Shown one piece after another: positions 44,567 through 53,289 of a DNA stretch of 64,000 nt. The stretch covers positions 1-64,000 of the forward strand of contig NZ_JAKLTR010000008.1 of the NCBI RefSeq assembly GCF_022012415.1. The letters run 5' to 3'. The first letter of the stretch is position 1. Each line of letters begins with the position of its first letter. The DNA is from Terrimonas ginsenosidimutans. GTDB taxonomy: Bacteria > Bacteroidota > Bacteroidia > Chitinophagales > Chitinophagaceae. The position numbers and the translations under genes are program-made. A model generated the notes under the pieces. That model was given only the letters and a program-made list of their open reading frames with translations. It was not told the origin of the DNA and made no database searches.

Positions 44567-46435
44567 TTACCACTGCGCAAGCGGCAGCAATTTTGTTGCA
44601 TCGAATTTACCGTTATTGCTTTCGGGAATCAAAGAAACATTGAATGCTATGTTGCTTTTAGCCGGCACAGTGATCTCAAACCCTACCAATACAGTCCCCT
44701 TATTCGTCGCATCATAAGGCTTGGGAGGATCGGTTGACCATGTTTTGATCTTTACCTTATCGATTCCTGTAACCTGCATTTTTAATTTATGTTTACCATT
44801 GGTCAAAACAGCATCCCCTTCTTTCGTTATTTCAACCGATGCGGGTGTAAGCATTACCCAGCGGATGGTTGCCTGCTGAGCTGAAGTCTCGATCTCATCT
44901 CTGACCGTGACTGTCCTGCCATCAAGTATTGCAAGACCGCGATGTACACTTTTCAACTGCCCTTCATAAGCGGAACTGATATCCATCACAGCACGGCGAT
45001 TCAGACTATCATCAGAAAATTTCACCAATCGTCCGTTGCCTTTTACGTTCTGCAGCTGATCATTCACCGTCAATGTACTATGTGAATAGTTGGCATAACG
45101 GAAGACTTTCCAGCGTTGTGATGCCTGCGACATATCCCAGATCTGCAGTCCCGCAGACTCAAGCGAATTGTATTGTTGCATACCGAGATCAGCCGACCAA
45201 CGAACACCATCTATATCCAGCACAAAAGAACCAACGTCCATGTGTGCATGACTTGTAGCAGGCGACCCGCCTTTAAAGCCTGCATAAATTCCCTTCCCTT
45301 TTTCCCAGCTTGTCCGCATGATGGCAACCTGGTGATCTTCTTTTGCGATCCAGATCTTTTTATCGGGCGCCACTACCTTATCCAATGGAAGATCTTTACC
45401 CCAGATCACGGCCGCCGGTAAAAAACGACTCGTCTTTACATCGAACAACTGATCCTGTAAATACTGCTTCTCCTGGAATAAAAGCGACGCGTCTTTATTC
45501 TTCTGCGCAAACCAGAACATAGCTGGCTGCAACCCTTCATGACCACCACAATCAGAATAATTGAATGGCTTTCCTGACGACTGACTTACCAGGTTCTCAT
45601 AAAACAAACCGGTCTGCAAAAAGCCCTGCTGAGCAGACAAGCCATGATCGGTTCCAAATATTTTTTCTATCGCATCAATAAAGAATACATTGAAGGATGT
45701 TCCGTAACCCCAATAACTATACCCTTCCATGTAATTTCCATCCGGCGCATAGTGCTTCATGGGGATCCTGATGCTCGTCAGGGCACGTTCTATGACCTGC
45801 CTCGCAACAACGGGATCATCTTCATAGATCGCGAGAGCACCAAAGCTGATCCCCGCATTACAGACCTGGTTCCAGTTATTGCTGCTTCTCAACCAGCCAT
45901 TATATTGAGGATCCAGGGAAGTGGCGATCCCCTTTTGCCTGATCGCATCACTGATCGTTTTTTTTGATGCAGGAGACAGACGAGCAAATAACCAGTCGTA
46001 CCCGATCGCAACCGCCATTGTCATTTCTGCAACGTCCAAAAAATGAGCGGGATTCCAATCTGCGAAAGCCGCTACAGCCAGCATCTCTTTTTCGCAGCGG
46101 GTGGCATATTTTTCCTGGCCTGTCATTCTAAAAGCATAAGAAAGGTAGAAGATCCTTCTTAACGCTTCGCGGGAGACCTGCAGCAAACGGCGCCCGATCA
46201 TTGTACGTTCAACGGGTACAATAGAAATAATCGCATCACATTCCTGCAGTATTTTGAGGTGATAATTATTCCATGAAGAATTCGTTTTCATCTGCGAAAG
46301 GATCCCTTTTTCTTCGCCGTCCATCAGCAGAAGACGAGGATGTGCCTTGATCTTCGCGGTGTCGATCTGCTGAGCATAAAGAACATTACTCACAAAAAAG
46401 ATGGTGGTAATAAAAAGAAAAGAAAGTTTTTTCAT
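44567..46435 (-). CDS. Heparinase II/III-like polysaccharide lyase
   Basis: The start is placed at the ATG at 46435, giving 622 aa with a signal peptide (MKKLSFLFITTIFFVSNVLYAQ). The frame is open 21 codons further, overlapping the GH-A gene. An (alpha/alpha) toroid (about residues 30-350; NNWNQVCNAGISFGALAIYEDDP) precedes a heparinase II/III beta-sheet domain (about 370-600). The latter contains SHAHMDVGSFVLDIDGVRWSADLG, whose His and Asp are typical of the family active site, and the downstream YANYSHSTLTVND. Enzymes of this fold cleave uronic-acid-containing chains such as heparan, alginate or ulvan by beta-elimination. The next gene starts 15 bp after its stop. The exact PL family was not assigned. 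Confidence 0.85.
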   Translation of the reverse strand: MKKLSFLFITTIFFVSNVLYAQQIDTAKIKAHPRLLLMDGEEKGILSQMKTNSSWNNYHLKILQECDAIISIVPVERTMIGRRLLQVSREALRRIFYLSYAFRMTGQEKYATRCEKEMLAVAAFADWNPAHFLDVAEMTMAVAIGYDWLFARLSPASKKTISDAIRQKGIATSLDPQYNGWLRSSNNWNQVCNAGISFGALAIYEDDPVVARQVIERALTSIRIPMKHYAPDGNYMEGYSYWGYGTSFNVFFIDAIEKIFGTDHGLSAQQGFLQTGLFYENLVSQSSGKPFNYSDCGGHEGLQPAMFWFAQKNKDASLLFQEKQYLQDQLFDVKTSRFLPAAVIWGKDLPLDKVVAPDKKIWIAKEDHQVAIMRTSWEKGKGIYAGFKGGSPATSHAHMDVGSFVLDIDGVRWSADLGMQQYNSLESAGLQIWDMSQASQRWKVFRYANYSHSTLTVNDQLQNVKGNGRLVKFSDDSLNRRAVMDISSAYEGQLKSVHRGLAILDGRTVTVRDEIETSAQQATIRWVMLTPASVEITKEGDAVLTNGKHKLKMQVTGIDKVKIKTWSTDPPKPYDATNKGTVLVGFEITVPAKSNIAFNVSLIPESNNGKFDATKLLPLAQW

Positions 46436-46463
46436 AAAGTAAGGCAATGCGTTTTGAACACGC

Positions 46464-47870
46464 TTATTTACGTTTATCAAAATAATCAGCCAGGTCATAT
46501 ACCTGAGTATTAAGTTCCTTCATCTTATCCAGCAGGGGCTGATAGTTGGAAAAATCCCACCTGACAACGCCCTTGTTTGCATCAAGATTGCTCGGATCAA
46601 CAGCCGTGTATGTAGGATCGTTGTCCTGGTATTTGAACCAGTGAAACCCCACACAACGTTGTGATTCGATCAAACCAAGCAGGAAATGCTGGTAAAAGAT
46701 ACCACGATCTTCCTGTGTTTTCACATTCCATCCTGCACCCGAATAATTGGGCATCCCGGAGTCTTCTCCTTTCACATAATATTCGGTTATGATAAAAGGC
46801 TTGCCCGACCATTTCTCCCAGTTGGCCATATCCGCCTGAACAGGTGTCCAGTGCCTGTAATAATTGATCGCGATCACATCTACATACTTACTCATCGCAT
46901 TGAATACCTGGCGCACCTTCAATTCATAATTATGCAAACGGCTCCCCAGGTACATGTGATTGGGATCATACTTCTTTATAGCCTTTGCCACTGCGGAATA
47001 ATATTTCTCTGCTACAAGCCCGAGAAACTCATGCCGGATGCTGTCTGTGATCCCGGCGATCGTCAATCCCCGTTCTTGCAGCCATTTCTTTGCTGCTACC
47101 TTTCCGGGATCAGTTGAATCCTTTTTACCAAGATAACGATCAAGCGTCAATCGTTCAAGCGGCAGCTCATTGTCGGAGAAATAGCCGAAAAGATTGGCGT
47201 CATCCTTTGTAGCGGTGAGTTGTTTGGCATATTCATCACAAAAGCTTTCCCATTGGGGATCAAATACAAAAGTTGTACGATCCGGATAACCGGTATGCCC
47301 GCTTTCCTGGTATGTTCCACCACGCTTCTTACCATAATCACTCATAAAGCTTTTGATAATGGTATAAGAAAATGGTGATTGCAGCCGGGCAGAAGCCGGC
47401 TGCATTAGCTTGTTATCCGTCCATGCACCAAATGCGTTGAATCCATAGTCGCGTAATTGCCTGACCGTCGCATCGGCCCAGCCTTCCCTGCTTTTGAATT
47501 TTTGCTGCAATGCGGCAACGCTTCTATCCGAACGTCCGGGAGAGATCTCTACCATACCTACGTTGATATAAGGATGTCCCTGCGGATCGATCGTGTACCA
47601 GCGGCTGCCGATCTTCTTTGCATAGAAAAAACCGGTAGGTTTTTCTTTAAGATCGTTGCGGCCTCCGTAGCTATCCAGTGCAACAGGTTTGCCCGGTTTG
47701 AATCCGTTCAGTGTGGCGATGGATCTTGTCGGATAGTCTTTCCATTCGCTGAAGGTCTTCTTTTCACTGTTGGCAACTCTGACAGGAATGGTAATGGAAT
47801 ACTCGTCAGTTTGGGCAAAGACGCAAACACTTAATAACAAAGCGGAGACTGTGTACGGAATTTTGATCAT
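46464..47870 (-). CDS. GH-A glycoside hydrolase, agarase-like
   Basis: The start is placed at the ATG at 47870, giving 468 aa with a signal peptide (MIKIPYTVSALLLSVCVFAQ). The open frame extends 30 codons upstream into a repeat and is not coding. A (beta/alpha)8 barrel is indicated by WYTIDPQGHPYINVGM, LRDYGFNAFGAWTDNKL, FGYFSDNELPLERLT (Asn-Glu acid/base position) and KPFIITEYYVKGEDSG (nucleophile Glu). The overall pattern resembles enzymes annotated as beta-agarases of the GH50 type in this phylum. The combination with a lyase and acetylesterase makes agarose an unlikely substrate, so the specificity is open. It overlaps the untrimmed lyase frame and belongs to the same operon. Confidence 0.75.
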   Translation of the reverse strand: MIKIPYTVSALLLSVCVFAQTDEYSITIPVRVANSEKKTFSEWKDYPTRSIATLNGFKPGKPVALDSYGGRNDLKEKPTGFFYAKKIGSRWYTIDPQGHPYINVGMVEISPGRSDRSVAALQQKFKSREGWADATVRQLRDYGFNAFGAWTDNKLMQPASARLQSPFSYTIIKSFMSDYGKKRGGTYQESGHTGYPDRTTFVFDPQWESFCDEYAKQLTATKDDANLFGYFSDNELPLERLTLDRYLGKKDSTDPGKVAAKKWLQERGLTIAGITDSIRHEFLGLVAEKYYSAVAKAIKKYDPNHMYLGSRLHNYELKVRQVFNAMSKYVDVIAINYYRHWTPVQADMANWEKWSGKPFIITEYYVKGEDSGMPNYSGAGWNVKTQEDRGIFYQHFLLGLIESQRCVGFHWFKYQDNDPTYTAVDPSNLDANKGVVRWDFSNYQPLLDKMKELNTQVYDLADYFDKRK

Positions 47871-47890
47871 ACTTGTAAAATGTTTTGCGT

Positions 47891-48028
47891 AGGGTTCCCG
47901 CAGAGTACGCAGATTTAGATTCGGATATCCGAAAAGGCGACAGCTTTTTATACTTCTCACAGATCTTGCGGATTTCGGAGATCAGTGTCCGATAGCCTGG
48001 GTGTATCTGCGCTATCTGCGGGAACCTT
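47891..48028. repeat. Long imperfect hairpin of CCCGCAGA-CGCAGAT words
   Basis: The arms at 47891-47916 and 48003-48028 are inverted copies (AGGTTCCCGCAGA- and CGCAGAT- words, about 20 of 26 matching). Inside lie the palindrome TCGGATATCCGA (47921-47932) and further GCGGATTTCGGAGAT words. It sits between susD and the GH-A gene of the polysaccharide locus and may attenuate or stabilise segments of the operon mRNA. Confidence 0.65.
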
Positions 48029-48042
48029 ATGCCAGTCCATCA

Positions 48043-49545
48043 TCAATTATATCCCGGGTTTTGTGTTAAGATCGGGTTCGTATTGATCTCATTGATGGGG
48101 ATCGGGAAAATCAGTTGGAAGGCCTGGATCTGAACGATCGGAGAAGTAGTCGTCACCCTGATCGCATATTTAGTAAAGTGATTGTTCATCACTTCAACCG
48201 CTCTCCCCGTTCTCACGAGATCAAACCATCTGTGTCCTTCAAGATTCAGCTCAATGCGTCTTTCCTTTTCAATTGCCAAACGCAGTTGACCTTGCGTTAC
48301 CGTCAATGGATCAAGCAGCGCGGCGCCGGTAAAGCCTGCCCTTGTACGGATGCGGTTCACAAATGGTACAGCCGTTGCTACGTTCGCTGCACTTTGTTCA
48401 TTCAGCGCCTCTGCATACAACAGCAGAATGTCTGCATGGCGCAAGACGATCCAGTCGCAGTCTGCATCAAGATCCTGCGCGGGAGTATCACGATACTTGC
48501 GTGTGATCCATGCACCGGTGCCGGATGCAACAAATGAGACAGCTGTTCTTTTATCTGCAGCACCCTGTGCTGTCATCGTATCCACCAGGTCTTTCCGGAG
48601 CGTATTGAACTGATAACCGGTGCCAACGCCACCCGCTTCAGCAGTTGTGCGGGAGAAATGATTAGGGAATGGACTGCCGGTTGAAGGAACATTTCCTTTT
48701 GTGTAGCGGACAGCAAATACGATCTCCGCATTCATTTCATTGGTCGTAAGGAATATGTCTGAATAGTTCGGTAGTAATGAATGGATCGTATTATCATAGG
48801 CCGAAACATAACCGCCGAGTTCAGTCACGGCTTCATTGTATTTCTTCTCCGTCAGGTAAACTTTACCCAGCAACCCGCGTACCGCCGCTTTTGTCACACG
48901 TCCGAGATCCGCAGGAGCAGCATACCTGTCGGGCAGATTCACATCTGCTTTTGCTTCGTTCAGGTCCTGTTCTATCTGGATATACACTTCTTCAACGGAA
49001 GCGCGACCATACTCATACGCTTCTTCGATCGTCCTGATCTCTTTAGTTACAACGGGTACACCACCAAACGTTCTAACCAGGTTGAAATATGTGAGGGCAC
49101 GGATGAACTTCACTTCGGATTTGTATCTTTCTTTCACTACCGCATTCATGGCAACCGCATCGATCCTTGACAATACAAGATTACATCTTGCGATCACCCG
49201 GTAGTTGTAAGTCCATTGTGTTTGCAAGACCTGGTTTGATGAAGTGGCCTGGAAAAACTCAAAATCACCCACACCGCTTCCTTCTACCACTGCTGTTGTG
49301 TTATCAGAAGCGATCTCCGCAATAGGATAGATCCCGCGGCTGCCGCTTGCTTTGCCATACACTTCCTGCAATCCCGCATATGCGGCGATCACTGCCGTGG
49401 AAATACTGGCCGAATCATTATAGTACCCGTCCGTTTCGATCCGTGTAGGATCCGTAAGGTCGATAAAGTCTTTGGAGCAACCCGCAATAATGAGCGATAG
49501 TCCAAGTGTAAACAGGAAGATATATTTATTGATAGTCTGTTTCAT
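48043..49545 (-). CDS. susD: SusD/RagB surface lipoprotein (locus 2)
   Basis: The 500-aa lipoprotein has Cys23 in LSLIIAGCSKDF and the SusD start FIDLTDPTRIETDGYYNDSASI. KFIRALTYFNLVRTFGGVPVV at about 147-167 and the C-terminal RRIELNLEGHRWFDLVRTG and FPIPINEINTNP motifs are diagnostic. It is the glycan-binding lid of the SusC transporter and precedes the catabolic enzymes of the locus. It begins 18 bp after susC on the minus strand, so the two genes are cotranscribed. The sequence does not tell which glycan it binds. Confidence 0.95.
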   Translation of the reverse strand: MKQTINKYIFLFTLGLSLIIAGCSKDFIDLTDPTRIETDGYYNDSASISTAVIAAYAGLQEVYGKASGSRGIYPIAEIASDNTTAVVEGSGVGDFEFFQATSSNQVLQTQWTYNYRVIARCNLVLSRIDAVAMNAVVKERYKSEVKFIRALTYFNLVRTFGGVPVVTKEIRTIEEAYEYGRASVEEVYIQIEQDLNEAKADVNLPDRYAAPADLGRVTKAAVRGLLGKVYLTEKKYNEAVTELGGYVSAYDNTIHSLLPNYSDIFLTTNEMNAEIVFAVRYTKGNVPSTGSPFPNHFSRTTAEAGGVGTGYQFNTLRKDLVDTMTAQGAADKRTAVSFVASGTGAWITRKYRDTPAQDLDADCDWIVLRHADILLLYAEALNEQSAANVATAVPFVNRIRTRAGFTGAALLDPLTVTQGQLRLAIEKERRIELNLEGHRWFDLVRTGRAVEVMNNHFTKYAIRVTTTSPIVQIQAFQLIFPIPINEINTNPILTQNPGYN

Positions 49546-49563
49546 AATTCACAATCGTTAAGG

Positions 49564-52500
49564 TTAAAAACTGATATTGGCTCCAAGTGTAATGGTACGG
49601 TTCAGCGGATAAGCACCCTGGTCAACCCCGTAGGTAGGGTTGGTGGAGTTACCATACAGATTTGCTTCCGGGTTATAACCGAAATAGCTGGAGAACGTGT
49701 GCAGATTTTGCGCCATTACGTATACGCTTGCATAGCTCAACCCCATTTTCTTCACGAACGGAGAAGGCAGGGTATAACGCACCTGTACATTCCGGATCCG
49801 AAGGAAAGACGCATCAAACAACTGGTATGTAGAGAATGCATTGAGCCATGACTGAGCGCCATTCAACACACGCGGCGTCATGCCATCACCCGGTTCATCC
49901 TCTGATCGCCAGCGGTTGAGCGCATTCTCACGGGCATTCACACGACCGTAGAAATTATATACATATCGATCTGTACCATTCAGGATCTTACCGCCGTAGC
50001 TTCCCTGGATGCTGAAACTGAAGGTGAACTTCTTATAGGTAAAACTGTTTTGTAACCCATAAGAGAACTTAGGGAACGGATTGCCCAGGGGCTGAATATC
50101 CGCCGCATCTATCTTCTTATCGTCATTAACATCTTCATATTTGATATCGCCGGGTCTTGAACCGCCCGCAGCCCAGACAGCACTGTTCGCCACATCATTT
50201 TCATTCATGTATACACCAACCTGTTTGTAGCCAAAGAAAGTCCCCATAGGCATTCCCGGCACTACACGGATGGCGGATGTATAACCGAATACCGGATCAA
50301 ACAGGATCTGATCACTTGCGCTTGTCAGCGCGATCACTTTATTATTCATCCAGAAGATATTCGCATTGGTTGTCCACTTGAAATCTTTCTGGTTGATATT
50401 GGTCGTTTGCAATTGTATATCCAGACCACGGTTCCTTACTTTACCGACATTGTTCAGCACACGGTTGGCAAAACCAACGAGTGCAGGCACGTTGCGGTTG
50501 AGCAGCAGATTGGTTGTATTCCGTTCGTATGCTTCAACAACGAGATAGATCCGGTTGCGCAGCAATCCTAACTCAAGAGCGAGATCTGTCTGCTTATTTG
50601 TTTCCCAGGTAAGATTTTTGATCGCCACAGAATTAGGCACAAATCCATAGACACGGTTACCTGCATTGGGTCCGAATATATAATTCGCGGCGGCTCCGTA
50701 AGCCTGCCAGTTATAATCACCGATATTGTTATTGCCGGTGATACCATAGCTTGCACGCAGTTTCAGTTCACTGATCTGTTCAAACTTCTTCATAAATTTC
50801 TCATCGGCAACACGCCATGCAACAGATACTGAAGGGAATGTCGCATACCGGTTATCAGATCCGAAACGGGAAGAGCCATCTGAACGTACGGATGCCGATA
50901 CGATATACCTGTCTTTAAAGCTGTAGTTCAATCTTCCGAACACAGACACCAGCGCGTTCGCAGAATAACCTGCCGTGCCAAGTATATTACCGGCCCCTGT
51001 AACATACTCCACATCTGTGTTGGTATAAGAGGAAGCCTGGCCACTGACAGAAGAGTTCTCTGTTGTGTTCCGCTGAGCGCCGTAGCCGGCAAGTGCATCT
51101 ATGCGATGCTCGCCAAACAATGTTCTTGAATAGTTCAGCGTATTCTCCCATACCCAGTTGTAGGTCGTGCTGTTACGTTGCTGTGCATTGATGCCTGCGA
51201 GGATGGGGTTGTTAAGATTTGCCGTTGGCGCACTGCCGTTTGCAAGAGTAGCTGGTACATAGAAATTACGGCGATCGGAAAGCATTTCACCTCCGAGGGT
51301 TGTTTTAAAGGTCAGATTGCGGATGATCTCATATTCAAGATTACTGATCATCATTCCCTTGAATGAATTGGATTTGTCACGGTAAAGATCCAGTGTAGCG
51401 ATCGGGTTATACAGACCACCTACGTTCACGGCATTACCGAAGAGCGTGAGCGGTTGTCCATAATTACCATTGTCCGTAAACACCGGAATGATCGGTGGCA
51501 TCAGCAAAGCCGTGGTCACCACAGCGCCGATATTCGCCTGTCCGCCATTGCTGATAGTGGAGTTATTGAAATTACCCTGGATCGGTTTTGTATCAGTACG
51601 GCTGAAGTTCGGTGCGAGTGTAAGGCTGAAGCGCAGTTTTTTCGAAAGCTTTGCTTCATAGTTCGCGCGTAGCAGGATCCTGTCGAAACCTGTATTGTCC
51701 ACCACTCCGGTTTGCTTGAAATAGTTACCGGTGATATAGAATTTTGCATTCTCGGTTCCGCCGGAAGCTGAGATCTGGTAGTTGCTTTGATAGCCGGTTC
51801 TGAAGATCTCATCCTGCCAGTCCGTATTTGCCAGTGCGGAAGGATCTGTGATGCCCGCCGGTGGAGTGAGGCCTGAATTCTTATAGGCTTCCAGCGTATA
51901 ATCCATGTACTGATCTTTATCCAGCAGCTTGATGGTTTTGCTTACGTTCGAAATACCGCCGTAAACATTCGCCGAGAATTTCGTTTTACCAATCGCGCCC
52001 CGTTTTGTTGTAACGAGTACGATCCCGTTACCGCCACGGGAACCATAAATAGCGCAGGCGGCCGCGTCTTTAAGGATCTGGATCGACTGGATATCGGCCG
52101 AGTTGATGTTATAAAAGTTGTCATTATTATTAAGCGGGTAACCATCCACCACGAACAGTGGGTTATTCCCGGCACCGATGGAACCCAGTCCACGGATCCT
52201 GATGTACGGATTCTGGCCCGGTTCACCACTTGGCGTGGAGATATTGGCTCCCGCTACCTGGCCCACCATCGCTTCTGCCGGAGATGCGACCGGAAGATCT
52301 TCCACATCCTTTGCGGTGAGGGTTACAACGGAATTAGATACGAGTTTTTTGGACGTCTTCCCGTAAGCGATCACCACTACATCTTCCATACTCACGCTGC
52401 TATCAGCCATAATAACGGAAATATCAGCGCGGGGAGAAGTAAGGGCCAGTTCCTGCGGGATCTTTCCAACAAAGCTGAACACAAGGGTCAGCGCACTGTC

Positions 52501-52710
52501 TTTACTGGTAATATTGAAGGAGCCGTCTGCCTTCGACTGAACCGTGTTATTGGTACCTTTTTTAGTAACAGTAACGCCTTCTAATGGCTTCAGCGAAGCA
52601 TCCCTGATGGTGCCCCTGAAGGCAAAAGGATTGGCGGGGTTCTGGGCAGTGGCGGAGAGGCAGAGCAGGTAAAAGACGGATAAAAAGGATAGTCTTTTCA
52701 AACAAATCAT
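49564..52710 (-). CDS. susC: SusC/RagA TonB-dependent outer-membrane transporter (locus 2)
   Basis: The start is placed at the ATG at 52710, giving 1048 aa that begin with a good signal peptide (MICLKRLSFLSVFYLLCLSATAQ). The frame is open 83 codons upstream, but that part has no signal-peptide or domain character. A CarbD domain follows (about 30-110; GTIRDASLKPLEGVTVTKKG), then MEDVVVIAYGKTSKKLVSNS, the plug with LFVVDGYPLNNNDN and ACAIYGSRGGNGIVLVTTKRG, and a large beta barrel ending LGANISF. It imports oligosaccharides released at the surface, driven by TonB. It is divergent from the hybrid two-component regulator, the expected controller of the locus. Confidence 0.95.
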   Translation of the reverse strand: MICLKRLSFLSVFYLLCLSATAQNPANPFAFRGTIRDASLKPLEGVTVTKKGTNNTVQSKADGSFNITSKDSALTLVFSFVGKIPQELALTSPRADISVIMADSSVSMEDVVVIAYGKTSKKLVSNSVVTLTAKDVEDLPVASPAEAMVGQVAGANISTPSGEPGQNPYIRIRGLGSIGAGNNPLFVVDGYPLNNNDNFYNINSADIQSIQILKDAAACAIYGSRGGNGIVLVTTKRGAIGKTKFSANVYGGISNVSKTIKLLDKDQYMDYTLEAYKNSGLTPPAGITDPSALANTDWQDEIFRTGYQSNYQISASGGTENAKFYITGNYFKQTGVVDNTGFDRILLRANYEAKLSKKLRFSLTLAPNFSRTDTKPIQGNFNNSTISNGGQANIGAVVTTALLMPPIIPVFTDNGNYGQPLTLFGNAVNVGGLYNPIATLDLYRDKSNSFKGMMISNLEYEIIRNLTFKTTLGGEMLSDRRNFYVPATLANGSAPTANLNNPILAGINAQQRNSTTYNWVWENTLNYSRTLFGEHRIDALAGYGAQRNTTENSSVSGQASSYTNTDVEYVTGAGNILGTAGYSANALVSVFGRLNYSFKDRYIVSASVRSDGSSRFGSDNRYATFPSVSVAWRVADEKFMKKFEQISELKLRASYGITGNNNIGDYNWQAYGAAANYIFGPNAGNRVYGFVPNSVAIKNLTWETNKQTDLALELGLLRNRIYLVVEAYERNTTNLLLNRNVPALVGFANRVLNNVGKVRNRGLDIQLQTTNINQKDFKWTTNANIFWMNNKVIALTSASDQILFDPVFGYTSAIRVVPGMPMGTFFGYKQVGVYMNENDVANSAVWAAGGSRPGDIKYEDVNDDKKIDAADIQPLGNPFPKFSYGLQNSFTYKKFTFSFSIQGSYGGKILNGTDRYVYNFYGRVNARENALNRWRSEDEPGDGMTPRVLNGAQSWLNAFSTYQLFDASFLRIRNVQVRYTLPSPFVKKMGLSYASVYVMAQNLHTFSSYFGYNPEANLYGNSTNPTYGVDQGAYPLNRTITLGANISF

Positions 52711-53289
52711 AGCAATCGTTTTAGGAGTTTGGGAGTGCGGCCGGCTTGTGAACGACGCTGCCGCAACACGTGTAAAGTTTAGAAAGACAGGGGAAAACCG
52801 GGGCGGATATCCTAAAAGATAAGCCGGAAATCTTAAAAATTTAGACCACATAAAATGTACAAGATTATGATTGTCAATCAAATTTAAAATTGCCGGCTTT
52901 AAAATCGGATATAGGACAGCTCTTTTTTGTCCAGTGTTGGAAGGGTGACAGAGGAACAACGGAGGATGAGTGTAGAAAGGAGCCTTAGATCAGGGTTAAT
53001 GACAGGATAGTGAAGCCCCGGAGATCTGAGTGGCGTAGGAGCTACGCAAAGGGCGCAAGAGATTCCGCTAAGAGCGAAAAGAAAACTTAAGATTGACTGG
53101 CAGACCTGCTGATAACCTCTGAACCGGCACCAATCTGCGCACCTGCACCTGTATCCGCGCAAATCTGCGGGAAACTACTGCGGGCACTATAAGAACATGA
53201 CATGGGCATCACGCAAGGCAACCAAAGAGCTGAGCGAAGCAGCTTACAATTAATGCACTATTTTCACCGGACGAACGAATTCCCGAAAC
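52711..53289. other. Divergent regulatory gap between susC and the hybrid regulator
   Basis: The 579-bp gap holds the promoters of the polysaccharide locus and of the regulator, and no plausible gene. A TAAATTTG -7 match lies at 52879-52886 on the minus strand. The part from about 53025 to 53185 carries repeat words of the GCAAAGGGCGCAA and CGCAAATCTGCGGGAAA type, plus a small perfect hairpin GCGTAG-GAG-CTACGC near 53032-53046. Confidence 0.55.
52879..52886 (-). promoter_or_regulatory. Possible -7 box (TAAATTTG) for locus 2 susC
   Basis: Full match to TAnnTTTG on the minus strand. It lies 169 bp before the chosen susC start, so the transcript would have a long leader. A promoter closer to the gene is not excluded. 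Confidence 0.35.

Noticed and set aside
47871..47960. 30-codon N-terminal extension of the GH-A hydrolase
   Set aside because: It translates the CCCGCAGA repeat arm; the ATG at 47870 gives a clean signal peptide.
52711..52959. 83-codon N-terminal extension of locus-2 SusC
   Set aside because: The extension lacks a signal peptide and contains a possible -7 box, while the ATG at 52710 gives a good signal peptide.
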